A stretch of 64,000 nt of DNA from Syntrophotalea acetylenivorans (GCF_001887775.1 NZ_CP015519.1:2356001-2420000); one strand, 5' to 3'; shown: positions 34,325-44,518, counted from the stretch's first letter. Notes: generated from the sequence alone by a model not told the origin. A program made the numbers and translations.

Positions 34325-35482
34325 ATGAATCTTCATGAATATCAGGCCAAGGAGTTGTTTCGGGCCTATGGAGTGCCGGTGCCACGGGGCAGTGTCGCTG
34401 CTTCTGCTGCGGAGGCGCAGCGCCTGACGGAGGAACTGGGTGGCACCAGTGTGCTGAAGGCCCAGGTTTATGCCGGAGGCCGCGGAAAAGCCGGTGGTGT
34501 GAAGCTAGCTAAAACTTCTGCAGATGCGGGCGAATTAGCTGTCACCATGCTTGGGGCCACCCTGGTCACCCCCCAGACCGGTTCCGATGGTTTGCCGGTC
34601 GCTTGTTTGCTTGTTGAAGAGGCTGTCGCCATTGAGCGGGAGTTTTATCTTTCCATTACTCTCGACCGTTCTGTCTCCCGTTACTGTCTCATTGCCTCGG
34701 CTGCCGGAGGAGTCGACATCGAGGAAACGGCCAGTAGTGCGCCGGAACAGATTCATCGGCAACTCATCGATCCTTGCCTCGGGCTGCGCTCATTTCAGGC
34801 GCGTCGCTTAGCCATGGCCCTCGGTTTGCGAGGTTCGATATGCGAGGCAGCCGTCGATTTGATGCTCAATCTCTATCGACTGTTCCTTGAGAAAGACTGC
34901 TCTCTGCTTGAGGTTAATCCCCTGGTAACGACAGTTGACGGTCAATTGTTGGCTATGGATGCTAAACTCAACCTGGATGACAATGCTCTGTTCCGTCATT
35001 CGCAAGAACAGGCTCTTCTCGACCACAGCCAACTCGATCCCCTTGAAGTGCAGGCCGGGCGTTTTGATATCGCCTATATCAAGATGAGCGGACGTATCGG
35101 TTGTCTGGTTAATGGCGCGGGTTTGGCCATGGCGACTCTGGATGTGCTGCAGGAGTGCGGAGGCGAGCCGGCGAATTTTCTCGATGTCGGTGGCGGCGCC
35201 AGTCGGGAAAAGGTCGCCGAGGCATTTCGTATCATTCTTCAGGACCAGGAGGTCCAAGGGGTGTTCGTCAATATCTTTGGCGGTATCATGCGCTGTGATA
35301 TCGTGGCCCAAGGGATTATCGATGCTGCCGGTGCAACATCGTGCCAGCTGCCTATTGTGGTGCGCATGGCCGGTGCCCAGGTCGATGAGGGTAAAGCGCT
35401 GCTGGCGGATTCCGGTCTCAACGTGACTTGCGTCGATGGCCTGGGGGAAGGTGCGGCGCGTATTGTTGCGCTGCTCGCTTGA
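34325..35482 (+). CDS. sucC: Succinate-CoA ligase (ADP-forming), beta subunit
   Basis: 385-residue ATP-grasp subunit. [20 protein letters not shown], the nucleotide site [28 protein letters not shown] and the CoA-side [17 protein letters not shown] are diagnostic. AGGAAGAGG precedes the ATG. With sucD it converts succinyl-CoA to succinate with ATP formation. The alpha gene starts 67 bases downstream. Confidence 0.95.
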   Translation: MNLHEYQAKELFRAYGVPVPRGSVAASAAEAQRLTEELGGTSVLKAQVYAGGRGKAGGVKLAKTSADAGELAVTMLGATLVTPQTGSDGLPVACLLVEEAVAIEREFYLSITLDRSVSRYCLIASAAGGVDIEETASSAPEQIHRQLIDPCLGLRSFQARRLAMALGLRGSICEAAVDLMLNLYRLFLEKDCSLLEVNPLVTTVDGQLLAMDAKLNLDDNALFRHSQEQALLDHSQLDPLEVQAGRFDIAYIKMSGRIGCLVNGAGLAMATLDVLQECGGEPANFLDVGGGASREKVAEAFRIILQDQEVQGVFVNIFGGIMRCDIVAQGIIDAAGATSCQLPIVVRMAGAQVDEGKALLADSGLNVTCVDGLGEGAARIVALLA

Positions 35483-35549
35483 GCTGTTGTGACACGCCTG
35501 GTCGTTGTTCTGTAGACAATGGACCGGATTTCGAAACGGATAATAGCCG

Positions 35550-36422
35550 ATGGCAATATTAATAAATCAGGATTCGCGGATTGTAGTTCAGGGCCTCGGT
35601 CGGGCCGGGCTGTTTCATGCCCAGTCCTGTCGGGACTACGGCAGTTCAATTGTTGCCGGTGTCACTCCCGGCAAGGGCGGGGCATGCAGCGATAATATTC
35701 CGGTTTACGATACCGTCGCTGAGGCTGTGGAGCATGAAGCGGCCAATGTCTCGATGATTTTCGTGCCTCCGCCGGCTGCAGCGGACGCCATTCTTGAGGC
35801 AGCGGAAGCAGGAATTGAGCTGGCGGTCTGTATCACCGAAGGCATTCCCGTTCGCGATATGGTGCAGGTCAAGCAGGCTCTACAGGGCTGCGCCATGCGC
35901 CTGATCGGCCCGAATTGTCCCGGCGTAATAACCCCCGGCCAGTGTAAGGCAGGCATCATGCCCGGTGATATCCATCGTCCGGGCACGGTGGGGGTGGTCT
36001 CCCGCAGCGGTACCCTGACCTACGAAGCGGTTCAGCAACTCAGCGATGCCGGCCTTGGGCAGTCGACCTGTGTCGGTATCGGCGGCGATCCTATTATTGG
36101 CAGTGGTTTTATCGATATCCTCAAGCTCTTTAACGACGATCCGGCTACCGAGTCGGTCTTTCTTATAGGCGAGATTGGCGGGTCTGCCGAAGAAGAAGCG
36201 GCAAACTGGATTCAACGCCACATGCGCAAGCCGGTGGCGGCTTTTATTGCCGGAGTTACCGCGCCGCCCGGTAAACGCATGGGACATGCAGGTGCCATCG
36301 TCAGCGGGGGCAAAGGCCGGGCGGTGGACAAGATCGCTACTCTGCGAGGCTGCGGGGTAAAGGTAGCAACCAGCCCGGCTCGCATGGCCGAAGCCTTGAT
36401 TGAGGCACTAAAAGGCTTTTAA
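35550..36422 (+). CDS. sucD: Succinate-CoA ligase, alpha subunit
   Basis: 290-residue CoA-binding subunit. [20 protein letters not shown] near the N-terminus binds CoA (the usual GxTGxxG is here GLGRAG, a noticeable variation), [14 protein letters not shown] is the P-loop-like segment, and the phosphorylated His is in [15 protein letters not shown]. Ribosome site weak (ACGGA). Followed by a terminator at 36528. Confidence 0.94.
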   Translation: MAILINQDSRIVVQGLGRAGLFHAQSCRDYGSSIVAGVTPGKGGACSDNIPVYDTVAEAVEHEAANVSMIFVPPPAAADAILEAAEAGIELAVCITEGIPVRDMVQVKQALQGCAMRLIGPNCPGVITPGQCKAGIMPGDIHRPGTVGVVSRSGTLTYEAVQQLSDAGLGQSTCVGIGGDPIIGSGFIDILKLFNDDPATESVFLIGEIGGSAEEEAANWIQRHMRKPVAAFIAGVTAPPGKRMGHAGAIVSGGKGRAVDKIATLRGCGVKVATSPARMAEALIEALKGF

Positions 36423-36527
36423 AACAGGTGCTTGCAGCTTGTTTGCAGAGAGCGCAAAGGTTGACTTTTGGCCTTGAATAGCCCTATTATGGGATAATTA
36501 TTCTATAGCCTGGTAGTTTTTGATAAC

Positions 36528-36548
36528 GGTCCTATTAGGGCCTTTTTT
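36528..36548 (+). terminator. Terminator after sucCD
   Basis: GGTCC and GGGCC (one G:T pair) form a small stem around TATTA, followed by TTTTTT, 105 bases past the sucD stop and 60 bases before def. Confidence 0.7.
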
Positions 36549-36607
36549 ACATCCAATACCGTTAATCAGCAAATCATACATCCGGTGTTGGAACATTGGC
36601 AGGATTC

Positions 36608-37126
36608 ATGGCAATTTTAACGATTCGACACTATCCCGACCCCGTGTTGCAGCAAGTGGCGCAACCGGTAACCGAAATCGACGAGACCATCAAGACTCTG
36701 GCTCAGGATATGGCAGAAACCATGTATGCCGCACCGGGAGTGGGTTTGGCTGCTCCCCAGGTCGGTATCAGCCAGCGTTTGATTGTGCTTGATTGCGCGC
36801 CTAAAGGGGAACCGGCACAATTGATCACCGCGGTCAATCCCGAGATTGTAAGCCGCGAAGGCGAGCAGTTTGAAGAAGAAGGCTGTCTTTCGGTTCCCGA
36901 GTATTATTGCCGTATCCATCGGGCTCAAAAGGTTACAGTACGCTTTCTCGATCTGCAGGGCCAACCGCAGGAAATGGTCAGCGAGGGCTTCCAGGCTGTT
37001 GCCTTTCAACACGAGATCGACCACCTTGACGGTCTGCTCTTTGTCGACCATCTCTCTTCCCTGAAGAAGGGGATGTTTCGTAAAAAATATGTCAAAATCA
37101 TGAAACAACAGGAGCAGCAACTGTGA
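36608..37126 (+). CDS. def: Peptide deformylase
   Basis: 172-residue metalloenzyme removing the formyl group from new proteins. All three motifs are intact: GVGLAAPQVG, EEGCLSVP (metal Cys) and QHEIDHLDG (two metal His and catalytic Glu). ATG at 36608 gives the usual MAILTIRHYPDPVL start. Overlaps fmt by four bases, the classic def-fmt operon. Confidence 0.96.
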   Translation: MAILTIRHYPDPVLQQVAQPVTEIDETIKTLAQDMAETMYAAPGVGLAAPQVGISQRLIVLDCAPKGEPAQLITAVNPEIVSREGEQFEEEGCLSVPEYYCRIHRAQKVTVRFLDLQGQPQEMVSEGFQAVAFQHEIDHLDGLLFVDHLSSLKKGMFRKKYVKIMKQQEQQL

Positions 37127-38070
37127 TCAAGGCGGGGAATATTCGTACCATTTTTATGGGCACGCCGGACTTCGCCCTGCACACGTTGCAAGGGCTTCTC
37201 GACTTCGGTGTGGATTTGTGCGCCGTCTATACCCAGCCTGATCGGCCACGGGGACGGGGCAAAAAGCTGGCACCGCCGCCGGTCAAAGAGCTTGCCGTAC
37301 AGCACGGTATCCCCGTATATCAGCCTCTTAAACTGCGAGATCCGGCGGTGGTCGAGGAAATCAAGTCTTTGGCGCCCGATCTGATCGTAGTGGTTGCCTA
37401 TGGGCAGATCCTGCCAAAAAGCGTGTTGGATATCCCCCGGTATGGCTGTATCAATGTTCATGCGTCATTACTGCCTCGCTATCGGGGCGCCGCTCCGATC
37501 AACAAGGCAGTGGTTGATGGCGAGCAGGTCACCGGGGTGACCACTATGCTGATGGATGTGGGTCTCGATACCGGCGATATGCTGGTCAAGCGGGCTACCG
37601 AAATTGGAGCAGAGGAAACCGCGGGAGAGCTTCACGATCGTTTGGCGTTGCTTGGTCGTGAAGCCATGGAAGAGACTCTGCAACGTCTCTGCGAAGAAAC
37701 CCTTCGGCCCGAGCCTCAGGACGATGCATTGAGTTGCTATGCGGCGATGATGAAAAAAGAGGATGGCCGCATAGACTGGCAAAAAAATGCCTTGACCATT
37801 CATAACCTGGTCCGGGGTCTGACCCCATGGCCGGGAGCCTATACTACCCTGCAAGGGGAGACTCTCAAAATTGGCAGCACAGTGCCGGAAAATGGCGATG
37901 ATGCTGACCCTGGTACGATCGTCGCGGCCGGTCCCGAAGGGGTGCGTATTGCCTGCGGAGACGGCACGCTTCTGGTGCGGGAACTGCAGCTTCCTGGCAA
38001 AAAGCGTCTTTCGGCGGCGGACTTTCTGCGGGGTCGAGCTTTGCTGCCAGGCACTATTCTGGGGGAATGA
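37123..38070 (+). CDS. fmt: Methionyl-tRNA formyltransferase
   Basis: 315-residue enzyme formylating initiator Met-tRNA from 10-formyl-tetrahydrofolate. FMGTPDFALHTLQGL, QPDRPRGRGKKLAPPPVK, the catalytic NVHASLLPRYRGAAPIN and MDVGLDTGDML are present, followed by the C-terminal OB-like domain. GTG start overlaps the def stop (GTGA). Confidence 0.96.
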   Translation: MIKAGNIRTIFMGTPDFALHTLQGLLDFGVDLCAVYTQPDRPRGRGKKLAPPPVKELAVQHGIPVYQPLKLRDPAVVEEIKSLAPDLIVVVAYGQILPKSVLDIPRYGCINVHASLLPRYRGAAPINKAVVDGEQVTGVTTMLMDVGLDTGDMLVKRATEIGAEETAGELHDRLALLGREAMEETLQRLCEETLRPEPQDDALSCYAAMMKKEDGRIDWQKNALTIHNLVRGLTPWPGAYTTLQGETLKIGSTVPENGDDADPGTIVAAGPEGVRIACGDGTLLVRELQLPGKKRLSAADFLRGRALLPGTILGE

Positions 38071-38071
38071 C

Positions 38072-38863
38072 TTGAGTGAATGGACCTTAGAGGGCCGCTC
38101 CTGTCGGCCACCCTGGTTGTTCCTTTGCGTGCTCGGGATTATCGGCTTGTTGCTGGTTCTTGTGTCCTGGTTGGCCTGGTGGGTACCGAGCGTGGGCTTC
38201 GGAAATATCCATCCCGCATTATCGCGTTGGTTCGGTATTCTACTGGGTAGCATTGTGCTGGTGGTGTTGCTGGCGCTGGGGCAGCTCGGCCTGACTTTGT
38301 TCAGTGGCCGTGACCTGTTTTTTTCCGTTCATCTGCGGGGTCTGGCCATCCGCTACCTGCTGCCGGCGGTTATCTTTGTCGGCCGTTGTTTCGGCGCGGA
38401 TCGCGACGCATTGCAGCGCTCCTTCATCACCGTCAACAATCAGTTGATCCGAGGCCGCAAACTACAAGTACCGGCCAGCCAGGCGGTCATTCTTCTGCCT
38501 CACTGTGTACAACTGCATGATTGTGCCGTAAAGGTTACCGGTGACATCGAAAAGTGTCTGCGGTGCGGCAAATGCGACATCGGAGACTTGGCTGAATTAG
38601 CACAAAGCCGTGGTGTGACCATTGCGGTTGCCACCGGTGGTACCCTGGCCCGGAAGATCTTGATGGAAACACGGCCCCGATTTGTGTTGGCGGTTGCCTG
38701 TGAAAGGGATTTGACCGCCGGTATCCGCGACGCCTATCCTTTGCCGGTATACGGCGTTTTCAACCGCCGTCCCCAAGGCCCCTGTTACAACACCGAGATC
38801 GATCTGGCCGAAGTCGAAGCAGCCCTCGACGCCCATGTTCTCTCCGATTCGGTCGATCACTGA
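38072..38863 (+). CDS. DUF116 membrane protein with a cysteine cluster
   Basis: 263-residue protein. Two N-terminal transmembrane helices (residues about 14-38 and 48-72) precede a soluble DUF116 domain with LPHCVQLHDCAVKV, CLRCGKCDIGDLAELA, ACERDLTAGI and GPCYNTEIDL. The several conserved cysteines suggest a metal or Fe-S site. Starts with TTG two bases after the fmt stop; no earlier start is possible without deep overlap. Function unknown, though DUF116 genes often sit beside fmt in this group. Confidence 0.83.
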   Translation: MSEWTLEGRSCRPPWLFLCVLGIIGLLLVLVSWLAWWVPSVGFGNIHPALSRWFGILLGSIVLVVLLALGQLGLTLFSGRDLFFSVHLRGLAIRYLLPAVIFVGRCFGADRDALQRSFITVNNQLIRGRKLQVPASQAVILLPHCVQLHDCAVKVTGDIEKCLRCGKCDIGDLAELAQSRGVTIAVATGGTLARKILMETRPRFVLAVACERDLTAGIRDAYPLPVYGVFNRRPQGPCYNTEIDLAEVEAALDAHVLSDSVDH

Positions 38864-38883
38864 TTCAACGAGGTGCAAAGATT

Positions 38884-39723
38884 ATGAATATAGTACGAAC
38901 CGCTATCCTGATGACCGTTTTGACCCTGTTGCTGGTTTTTGCCGGCGGCCTGCTGGGAGGGCAGAGCGGTGCCCTGTTGGCGTTGGTTTTCGCCGGAGTA
39001 ATGAACCTCGGCTCCTACTGGTTCTCCGATAAAATCGTGATTCGCATGTATCGTGGTCGCGAGGTGCAGCACGGTACCCTGTTTGAGGTGGTGAGGGAAC
39101 TCTGCCAGCGCAACAGTCTGCCTATGCCGAAGGTATATACTCTGCCCCAGGCCACTCCCAATGCTTTTGCTACCGGCCGTAATCCGCAACATGCGGTGGT
39201 GGCCGCTACCGAAGGATTGGAGCGCATACTCAGCCGCGACGAATTGATGGGCGTCATGGCACATGAATTGAGCCATGTTCGCAACCGGGATATTCTGATC
39301 GGTTCCATCGCCGCCACGATCGCCGGGGCTATCGGTTATTTAGCTCATATGGCTCAGTGGGCCGCTCTGTTCGGCGGGCTGGGTGGCCGTGACGATGAGG
39401 ACGGCGGTCCTTTCGGTCTGATCCTGCTGATGATTTTCGGACCTCTGGCCGCCATGTTGGTGCAGATGGCTATCTCCCGATCCCGGGAATACGCCGCAGA
39501 CCGTGGTGGCGCTCAGTTGTGTGGCAATCCCCACAGTCTGGCCAACGCTCTGCGCAAGCTGGAAGACGCCAACCGGCAACGGCCCATGCCGCGGGTCAAT
39601 GAGGCCACGGCCCATATGTTCATCGTCAGCCCGTTGCGTGGCGGTGGGTTGGCCGCTCTGTTTTCCACCCATCCGCCCATGGCGGAGCGAGTGCAGCGCC
39701 TGGAAAACATGACGGTCCTTTAA
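38884..39723 (+). CDS. htpX: Membrane zinc metalloprotease HtpX
   Basis: 279-residue M48 protease of the inner membrane that degrades damaged membrane proteins. Two N-terminal helices, the zinc motif MAHELSHVRNRD (HEXXH), two more helices (TIAGAIGYLAHMAQWAALF, LILLMIFGPLAAMLVQMA) and the third ligand in SREYAADRGGAQLC. The C-terminal HPPMAERVQRLENM is typical. Followed by a hairpin at 39752. Confidence 0.95.
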   Translation: MNIVRTAILMTVLTLLLVFAGGLLGGQSGALLALVFAGVMNLGSYWFSDKIVIRMYRGREVQHGTLFEVVRELCQRNSLPMPKVYTLPQATPNAFATGRNPQHAVVAATEGLERILSRDELMGVMAHELSHVRNRDILIGSIAATIAGAIGYLAHMAQWAALFGGLGGRDDEDGGPFGLILLMIFGPLAAMLVQMAISRSREYAADRGGAQLCGNPHSLANALRKLEDANRQRPMPRVNEATAHMFIVSPLRGGGLAALFSTHPPMAERVQRLENMTVL

Positions 39724-39751
39724 GGGCCTTTTGCAGAGCAATAGAAGGTAT

Positions 39752-39773
39752 GGGGGCATGGTGACATGCCCCC
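39752..39773 (+). terminator. Hairpin after htpX
   Basis: GGGGGCATG pairs perfectly with CATGCCCCC around GTGA, followed by GTTTCGTT. A probable terminator, though rsmB starts 38 bases later in the same direction. Confidence 0.7.
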
Positions 39774-39810
39774 GTTTCGTTAGCAGCATCATAAAAATCG
39801 AGGTGATTTG

Positions 39811-41166
39811 GTGAAAAAAAACGATCCCCGCAAAATGGCCTGGGAAATCCTGGCGCGGGTCGAGGAGGGCATGTTTTCCGATCTGGCGCTCGATGCGGCT
39901 CTGTCTAATGCATCGCAACTGGAAGATCGGGATCGTGCCCTGTTGACCGAACTGGTTTACGGGGTGTTGCGCTATCGTGGCCGCCTCGATTTTGCCCTGA
40001 GTCATTGTTGCAGCCAGCCGCTGCGAAAGGTTGAACCAGCGGTGTTGCGCCTGCTGCGTCTCGGCTGTTATCAAATACTGCTTTTAGACCGTATTCCGGT
40101 TCGGGCTGCGGTGCATGAAACGGTGGAGTTGGCCAAGCGCCTCGGTCTGAGTCGGGCCACCGGGTTTGTCAATGGTATCCTGCGCGCGGTCGATCGCCGG
40201 CGAGAAAGTATCCCCTGGCCGGATCCCCGGAAAGCCCCTCTTGCTCACCTGCAACATGTACTGTCTTTGCCCAAGTGGCTGGCCCAAACCTGGCTCAAAG
40301 AATTTGGCGCCGCCGAAGCTCTGGCGCTGGCCGAGGCTATGCTGCAAGTGGCCCCCTTTACTGTCCGGGTCAATAGCTTGCAGCAGGGTAGAGAGGAGTT
40401 CCTCGCCGCGTTGACCGACGCCGGTTATCAGGCAATGGCGACTGCCTATGCCCCTGAAGGAATCAGCATTGAAGGGGGCGGCTCGCGCCGCTTGCCCGGC
40501 GATGACCGGGGCGCGTATCAACTGCAGGATCAGGCCAGTATGCTGATCGCTCATCTATTGGCGCCTCAACCCGGCGAACGGTTGCTCGACGCCTGTGCTG
40601 CCCCAGGGGGCAAGACCACCCACCTCGCCGCCCTGGCGGATAACCGGGCCGAGATTATGGCTCTGGATATTTCCGCTGCCCGATTGGCCCTGGTGGAACA
40701 GAGCGCCCTACGTCTCGGAACACAGGGCATCAGCTGCCGCGCATGGGATCTGACCGCTGCTCCCGATTTTCTCAAAAACGGGAGCTTTGACGGGATACTG
40801 GTCGATGCTCCCTGCAGCGGTCTCGGTACTCTGCGTCGTAACCCGGAGAGCCGCTGGCGGCGGCAACCGGCCGACCTGGCGGTTAATGCCGAACGCCAGT
40901 TGGCTATTCTGAGTCGGGCAGCTCCTTTACTGCGCACCGGGGGTCGGCTGGTCTATTCCCTCTGTACTTTCACTCAGGAAGAGACCGAGGGCGTGGTGCA
41001 AAAGTTTCTTGCCGCCTATCCCGAATTTGAGCGCATCGACCTGCGCTTGCAGGTACCGGAGGCCTGGCGTGAGCTATTTGATGAGCAGGGCGCTCTGCGT
41101 ACTTGGCCCCATCATCACGGCGGCATGGATGCCTTTTTCGCCGTCGGTTTTCGTCGAAAGGCCTGA
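39811..41166 (+). CDS. rsmB: 16S rRNA (cytosine-967-C5)-methyltransferase
   Basis: 451-residue Sun/Fmu protein. An N-terminal NusB-like RNA-binding domain (ELVYGVLRYRGRLDFAL, AAVHETVELAKRLG) precedes the SAM-dependent methyltransferase domain with LLDACAAPGGKTTHLA, the catalytic VDAPCSGLGTLRRNPESRW and YSLCTFTQEETE. The GTG at 39811 has AGGTG five bases upstream and is preferred over the TTG just before it. Confidence 0.95.
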   Translation: MKKNDPRKMAWEILARVEEGMFSDLALDAALSNASQLEDRDRALLTELVYGVLRYRGRLDFALSHCCSQPLRKVEPAVLRLLRLGCYQILLLDRIPVRAAVHETVELAKRLGLSRATGFVNGILRAVDRRRESIPWPDPRKAPLAHLQHVLSLPKWLAQTWLKEFGAAEALALAEAMLQVAPFTVRVNSLQQGREEFLAALTDAGYQAMATAYAPEGISIEGGGSRRLPGDDRGAYQLQDQASMLIAHLLAPQPGERLLDACAAPGGKTTHLAALADNRAEIMALDISAARLALVEQSALRLGTQGISCRAWDLTAAPDFLKNGSFDGILVDAPCSGLGTLRRNPESRWRRQPADLAVNAERQLAILSRAAPLLRTGGRLVYSLCTFTQEETEGVVQKFLAAYPEFERIDLRLQVPEAWRELFDEQGALRTWPHHHGGMDAFFAVGFRRKA

Positions 41167-41254
41167 GGGAGCTTTTTTGCTGGGGAAGTGACAGCAAATC
41201 TGGTAATAATCAAAACCTGGAAAGGCATCTTACGCCCGCTCCTTTCAGTCGCTT

Positions 41255-41312
41255 AAGCCGCAAAGGCGCCAAGAAAACCCAGTTTTTGACTTTCTTTGCG
41301 ACTTTGCGGCTT
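41255..41312. repeat. GC-rich inverted repeat family R2, single copy
   Basis: AAGCCGCAAAGGCGCCAAGA and its imperfect complement TTTCTTTGCGACTTTGCGGC face each other across 15 bases in the rsmB-rpe gap. The same GCCGCAAAG/CTTTGCGGC words recur around the SbcCD-like genes at 60.8-63.8 kb. Confidence 0.75.
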
Positions 41313-41433
41313 GAGTGAGCGTAGCGAATGGGTGTGAGGATAGAACTTGGACTTCAAGGTTTGGGTTGGTTCTCGAACCTGTTTGCCATTTAGTCGACCT
41401 CGTCCAATAGCCTCAATTAAGGGAATCCATTAT

Positions 41434-42093
41434 ATGATCAAGATCGCCCCATCCATCCTGTCCGCTGATTTTGCCCGCCTGGGCGATGAGATCCGCGCCA
41501 TAGAAGCCGGTGGCGCCGACTACGTCCATATCGATGTCATGGACGGCCATTTTGTGCCCAACATTACTATCGGCCCGCTGGTGGTGGATGCGGTTCGCAA
41601 GGTTACCGACATGCCTCTCGACGTCCACCTGATGATTGAAAATCCCGATCAGTATATTCCGGACTTTGCCAACGCCGGGGCCGATATCATCACCGTTCAT
41701 TATGAAGCGGTGCCGCACCTGCATCGTACCGTCCAGTTGATTCACGGTCTGGGCAAGAAGGCTGGCGTTTCCCTCAATCCGGCCACTCCGGTTTCGAGCC
41801 TCGAGGTTATTCTCGACGAGCTCGACCTGGTACTGCTGATGAGTGTCAATCCGGGATTTGGCGGTCAGAACTTCATCCCTTCCTGCCTGTCCAAGATCGA
41901 AGCTCTGCGCAACGAGATAGAGCGCCGCGGCCTGAATATCGAGCTTGAAATCGACGGCGGCGTCAAGCCCGCCAATATTGCTGCCATTGCTGGCGCCGGC
42001 GCCGATGTTTTCGTGGCGGGTAGCGCGGTATTCGGCACCCCCGATTATCAAGCGACCATTGCTGAGTTGCGCCGGCTGGCCGAGACAACCTGA
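41434..42093 (+). CDS. rpe: Ribulose-phosphate 3-epimerase
   Basis: 219-residue TIM-barrel enzyme interconverting ribulose- and xylulose-5-phosphate. [17 protein letters not shown], the metal and catalytic residues in [17 protein letters not shown] and [10 protein letters not shown], and [16 protein letters not shown] and [11 protein letters not shown] are all present. The ATG at 41434 follows a weak AGGGA. Its TGA overlaps the nudix start (TGATG). Confidence 0.96.
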   Translation: MIKIAPSILSADFARLGDEIRAIEAGGADYVHIDVMDGHFVPNITIGPLVVDAVRKVTDMPLDVHLMIENPDQYIPDFANAGADIITVHYEAVPHLHRTVQLIHGLGKKAGVSLNPATPVSSLEVILDELDLVLLMSVNPGFGGQNFIPSCLSKIEALRNEIERRGLNIELEIDGGVKPANIAAIAGAGADVFVAGSAVFGTPDYQATIAELRRLAETT

Positions 42094-42662
42094 TGCTTGA
42101 TCCGGCTGCTGTCAAAGCGGCTCTGGCCCGTCATGCCTGTCGAACCATCGATCCCGGTGTGTTACGGCCTGCAGCAGTGTTGCTCACCTTTTACCCTAAG
42201 GACAATAGTGATACCCTGCTCTTTACCCGGCGTACCGAGCACTTGCCTGATCATGCCGGAGAGATTTCCTTTCCCGGAGGTCGCTGGCAGGAGGGAGATG
42301 CCGATTTGACCGCCACCGCCCTGCGGGAGACCGAAGAGGAAATGGGTGTAGCGCCGCAGGACGTGACGATTCTGGGGCGGTTGGACGATTTTGTTTCCGT
42401 CTACGGCTATCACGTCACCCCCTTTGTCGGTACTTTGCCGACGGCTTATCCCTTTTGTGTCGACCATCGGGAGATCGCCGAGGTGATCGAAGTACCTTTG
42501 AAGAAACTCTGTGATCCGAAGATTTTTCACACCGAAAATTGGCGGCACAAGGGGCGGCTGTATCCGGTGGGGTTCTTTTCCATCGGCCGGCACCCGATCT
42601 GGGGCCTGACCGCGGCAGTCCTGCGTCAGTTTCTACAGCGTATCGAGGTGATCGACTGGTAA
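42093..42662 (+). CDS. Nudix hydrolase, coenzyme A pyrophosphatase type (NudL-like)
   Basis: 189-residue Nudix protein. The box GGRWQEGDADLTATALRETEEEMGV fits Gx5Ex7REUxEExGU with all acidic metal ligands. The preceding LFTRRTEHLPDHAGEISFPGG is the UPF0035 signature of the CoA-pyrophosphatase subgroup. Probably cleaves CoA or its derivatives into phosphopantetheine and 3',5'-ADP. Translationally coupled to rpe. Confidence 0.9.
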   Translation: MLDPAAVKAALARHACRTIDPGVLRPAAVLLTFYPKDNSDTLLFTRRTEHLPDHAGEISFPGGRWQEGDADLTATALRETEEEMGVAPQDVTILGRLDDFVSVYGYHVTPFVGTLPTAYPFCVDHREIAEVIEVPLKKLCDPKIFHTENWRHKGRLYPVGFFSIGRHPIWGLTAAVLRQFLQRIEVIDW

Positions 42663-42679
42663 CCAGGGAAGGCAGCATA

Positions 42680-44518
42680 ATGGCGCAGAACAGCAGAATA
42701 AAAGGTCGTTTTTTGCAACGTCTGGAAGCCGGTCTGATCATCGGTGACGGCGCCATGGGTACGTTGCTCTATAACCGCGGAATACCACTGGGCCACAGCT
42801 TCGAAGCACTCAACTTGAGTCGCCCGGAGCTGGTGGAAGCGGTGCATCGCGATTATGCGGCGGCCGGAGCGCAGCTCCTGGAAAGCAATACCTTTGCCGC
42901 CAATCGCCTTGCTCTCGGTCCCCTGGGTCTCGATGGGCAAGTCGCGGAAATCAATGCCGCGGGAGTTCGTTTGGCTCGGCTGGCCGCCGGTGTTGATGGA
43001 TTGGTGGCCGGTGCGGTAGGCCCTTTACCCTCTGCCAAGGGCCAAGCCGCAGAACTGCCCCTTGCCGAACAGCGGGCCCTGTTCAGTGAACAGATGACCG
43101 CTCTGGCTGAAGCCGGTGCTGATCTCTTTGTCCTGGAAACATTTGCGGGAATAGAGGAACTGGAGCTGGCACTGCAAGTGGCGGAAGAGCTCGGTCTGCC
43201 AGCAGTGGCGCAGATGGCTTTCTTTGAAGAGGGACGCACCCGTCACGGCTTGAGCGCCGAAGAGGTTGCCCGCCGATTGAGCGCGGCCGGTGCGGCGGTG
43301 ATCGGTGCCAACTGTGGTTCCGGGCCGCGAGAGTTGCTGAGCGTTCTGCAGCGCATGTCCACGGTGACCGACCGGCCTCTGTCCGGTTTCGCCAACTCCG
43401 GATTACCCCAGTATGTCAACGGCCGCTATATCTACCTGGCCACCCCCGAATATTTTGCCGACATGGGGCGCGAGATGGTTGCCGCCGGGGCTTGCCTGGT
43501 CGGCGGTTGTTGCGGCACCACCCCCGAGCATATCCAAGCCCTTGCCAAGAGCCTGGAAGAAGTCCGGCCCGTAGAGCGATCTGTACCTGTCATTAAGGTG
43601 ACCGAGCCGTCTGCTGTCGTTGAACCGGTGCCTACCCAGAGAACCTTTCTCGATGACTGGGGTCACCGGCCCGTTGTCACCGTTGAACTCGGTCCCCCCA
43701 AGGGCCTTGATTGCCGCAAGGTGCTGCAGGGGGCCGAGACTTTGGCCAAGGCCGGCGCCGATGCCATCAGCTTGACAGAAAACCCCCTGGCGCGCATTCG
43801 CATGGGCAACATCGCTCTGGCCAGCCAAATCCAGCAACAGGCCGGAATCGAGGTGATTATTCATATCACCGGTCGAGACCGTAACCTGATCGGTCTCCAT
43901 TCGGAGCTGATGGGAGCCCATTTGCTCGGTATCCGCAACGTGCTGGCCATTACCGGAGATCCGGTGGCGGTTGGTGGCGAGGCGGGGGCGAGCAGCGTCT
44001 TCGACCTCAATTCCGTCGGCATTCTGGAACTTCTCCGTTCCCTGAATACGGGGACTACCCTGCTCGGTGCGGATCTTGGCGGTACTACCCGGATGCTGGC
44101 CGGTGCGGCGTTCAATCCCAATGTGGCCAATATGAGCGGGCAGATTCGCAGAATGGAGAAGAAGGTAGCGGCGGGTGCGCGGTTTATCGAGACCCAACCG
44201 GTCTATTCGCCGGAAGTGATGCTGGAGATGCTGGAACGATTGGCGCCGCTGAACATTCCGGTGCTGGTCGGTTTAATGCCCCTGGTCAGCGAGCGCAACG
44301 CCGAGTTTTTGCATAACGAGGTTCCAGGTATCTCGCTGCCCGATGAGGTGCGGCAGCGCATGCGCGGCACCAGCGGCTCCTCCGGGGTAGAAGCCGGTAT
44401 GGCCATCGCGCGGGAACTGATCGATGCCGGCCGGCAGACCGTTGGCGGCTTTACCCTGATGCCGCCCTTCGGCAAGGTGGAACTGGCCGTGGAACTGCTG
44501 CGCTACATTCGCGGCTAG
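42680..44518 (+). CDS. Homocysteine S-methyltransferase / methylenetetrahydrofolate reductase fusion
   Basis: 612-residue bifunctional protein (YitJ-like). Residues about 1-300 form a Zn-dependent homocysteine S-methyltransferase barrel (IGDGAMGTLLYNRG, GANCGSGPREL and VGGCCGTTPEHI, giving the three zinc cysteines); residues about 325-612 form the MetF-type barrel (VELGPPKGLDCRKVLQGAE, HITGRDRN, LAITGDPV, FIETQPVYSPEVM). It would reduce methylenetetrahydrofolate and may pass the methyl group to homocysteine. The cobalamin-binding module of MetH is missing. The ATG at 42680 follows GGGAAGG. Confidence 0.93.
   Translation: MAQNSRIKGRFLQRLEAGLIIGDGAMGTLLYNRGIPLGHSFEALNLSRPELVEAVHRDYAAAGAQLLESNTFAANRLALGPLGLDGQVAEINAAGVRLARLAAGVDGLVAGAVGPLPSAKGQAAELPLAEQRALFSEQMTALAEAGADLFVLETFAGIEELELALQVAEELGLPAVAQMAFFEEGRTRHGLSAEEVARRLSAAGAAVIGANCGSGPRELLSVLQRMSTVTDRPLSGFANSGLPQYVNGRYIYLATPEYFADMGREMVAAGACLVGGCCGTTPEHIQALAKSLEEVRPVERSVPVIKVTEPSAVVEPVPTQRTFLDDWGHRPVVTVELGPPKGLDCRKVLQGAETLAKAGADAISLTENPLARIRMGNIALASQIQQQAGIEVIIHITGRDRNLIGLHSELMGAHLLGIRNVLAITGDPVAVGGEAGASSVFDLNSVGILELLRSLNTGTTLLGADLGGTTRMLAGAAFNPNVANMSGQIRRMEKKVAAGARFIETQPVYSPEVMLEMLERLAPLNIPVLVGLMPLVSERNAEFLHNEVPGISLPDEVRQRMRGTSGSSGVEAGMAIARELIDAGRQTVGGFTLMPPFGKVELAVELLRYIRG

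Noticed and set aside
40845-41197. Short minus-strand frames opposite the end of rsmB
   Set aside because: They overlap conserved methyltransferase motifs of rsmB and show no own signals.
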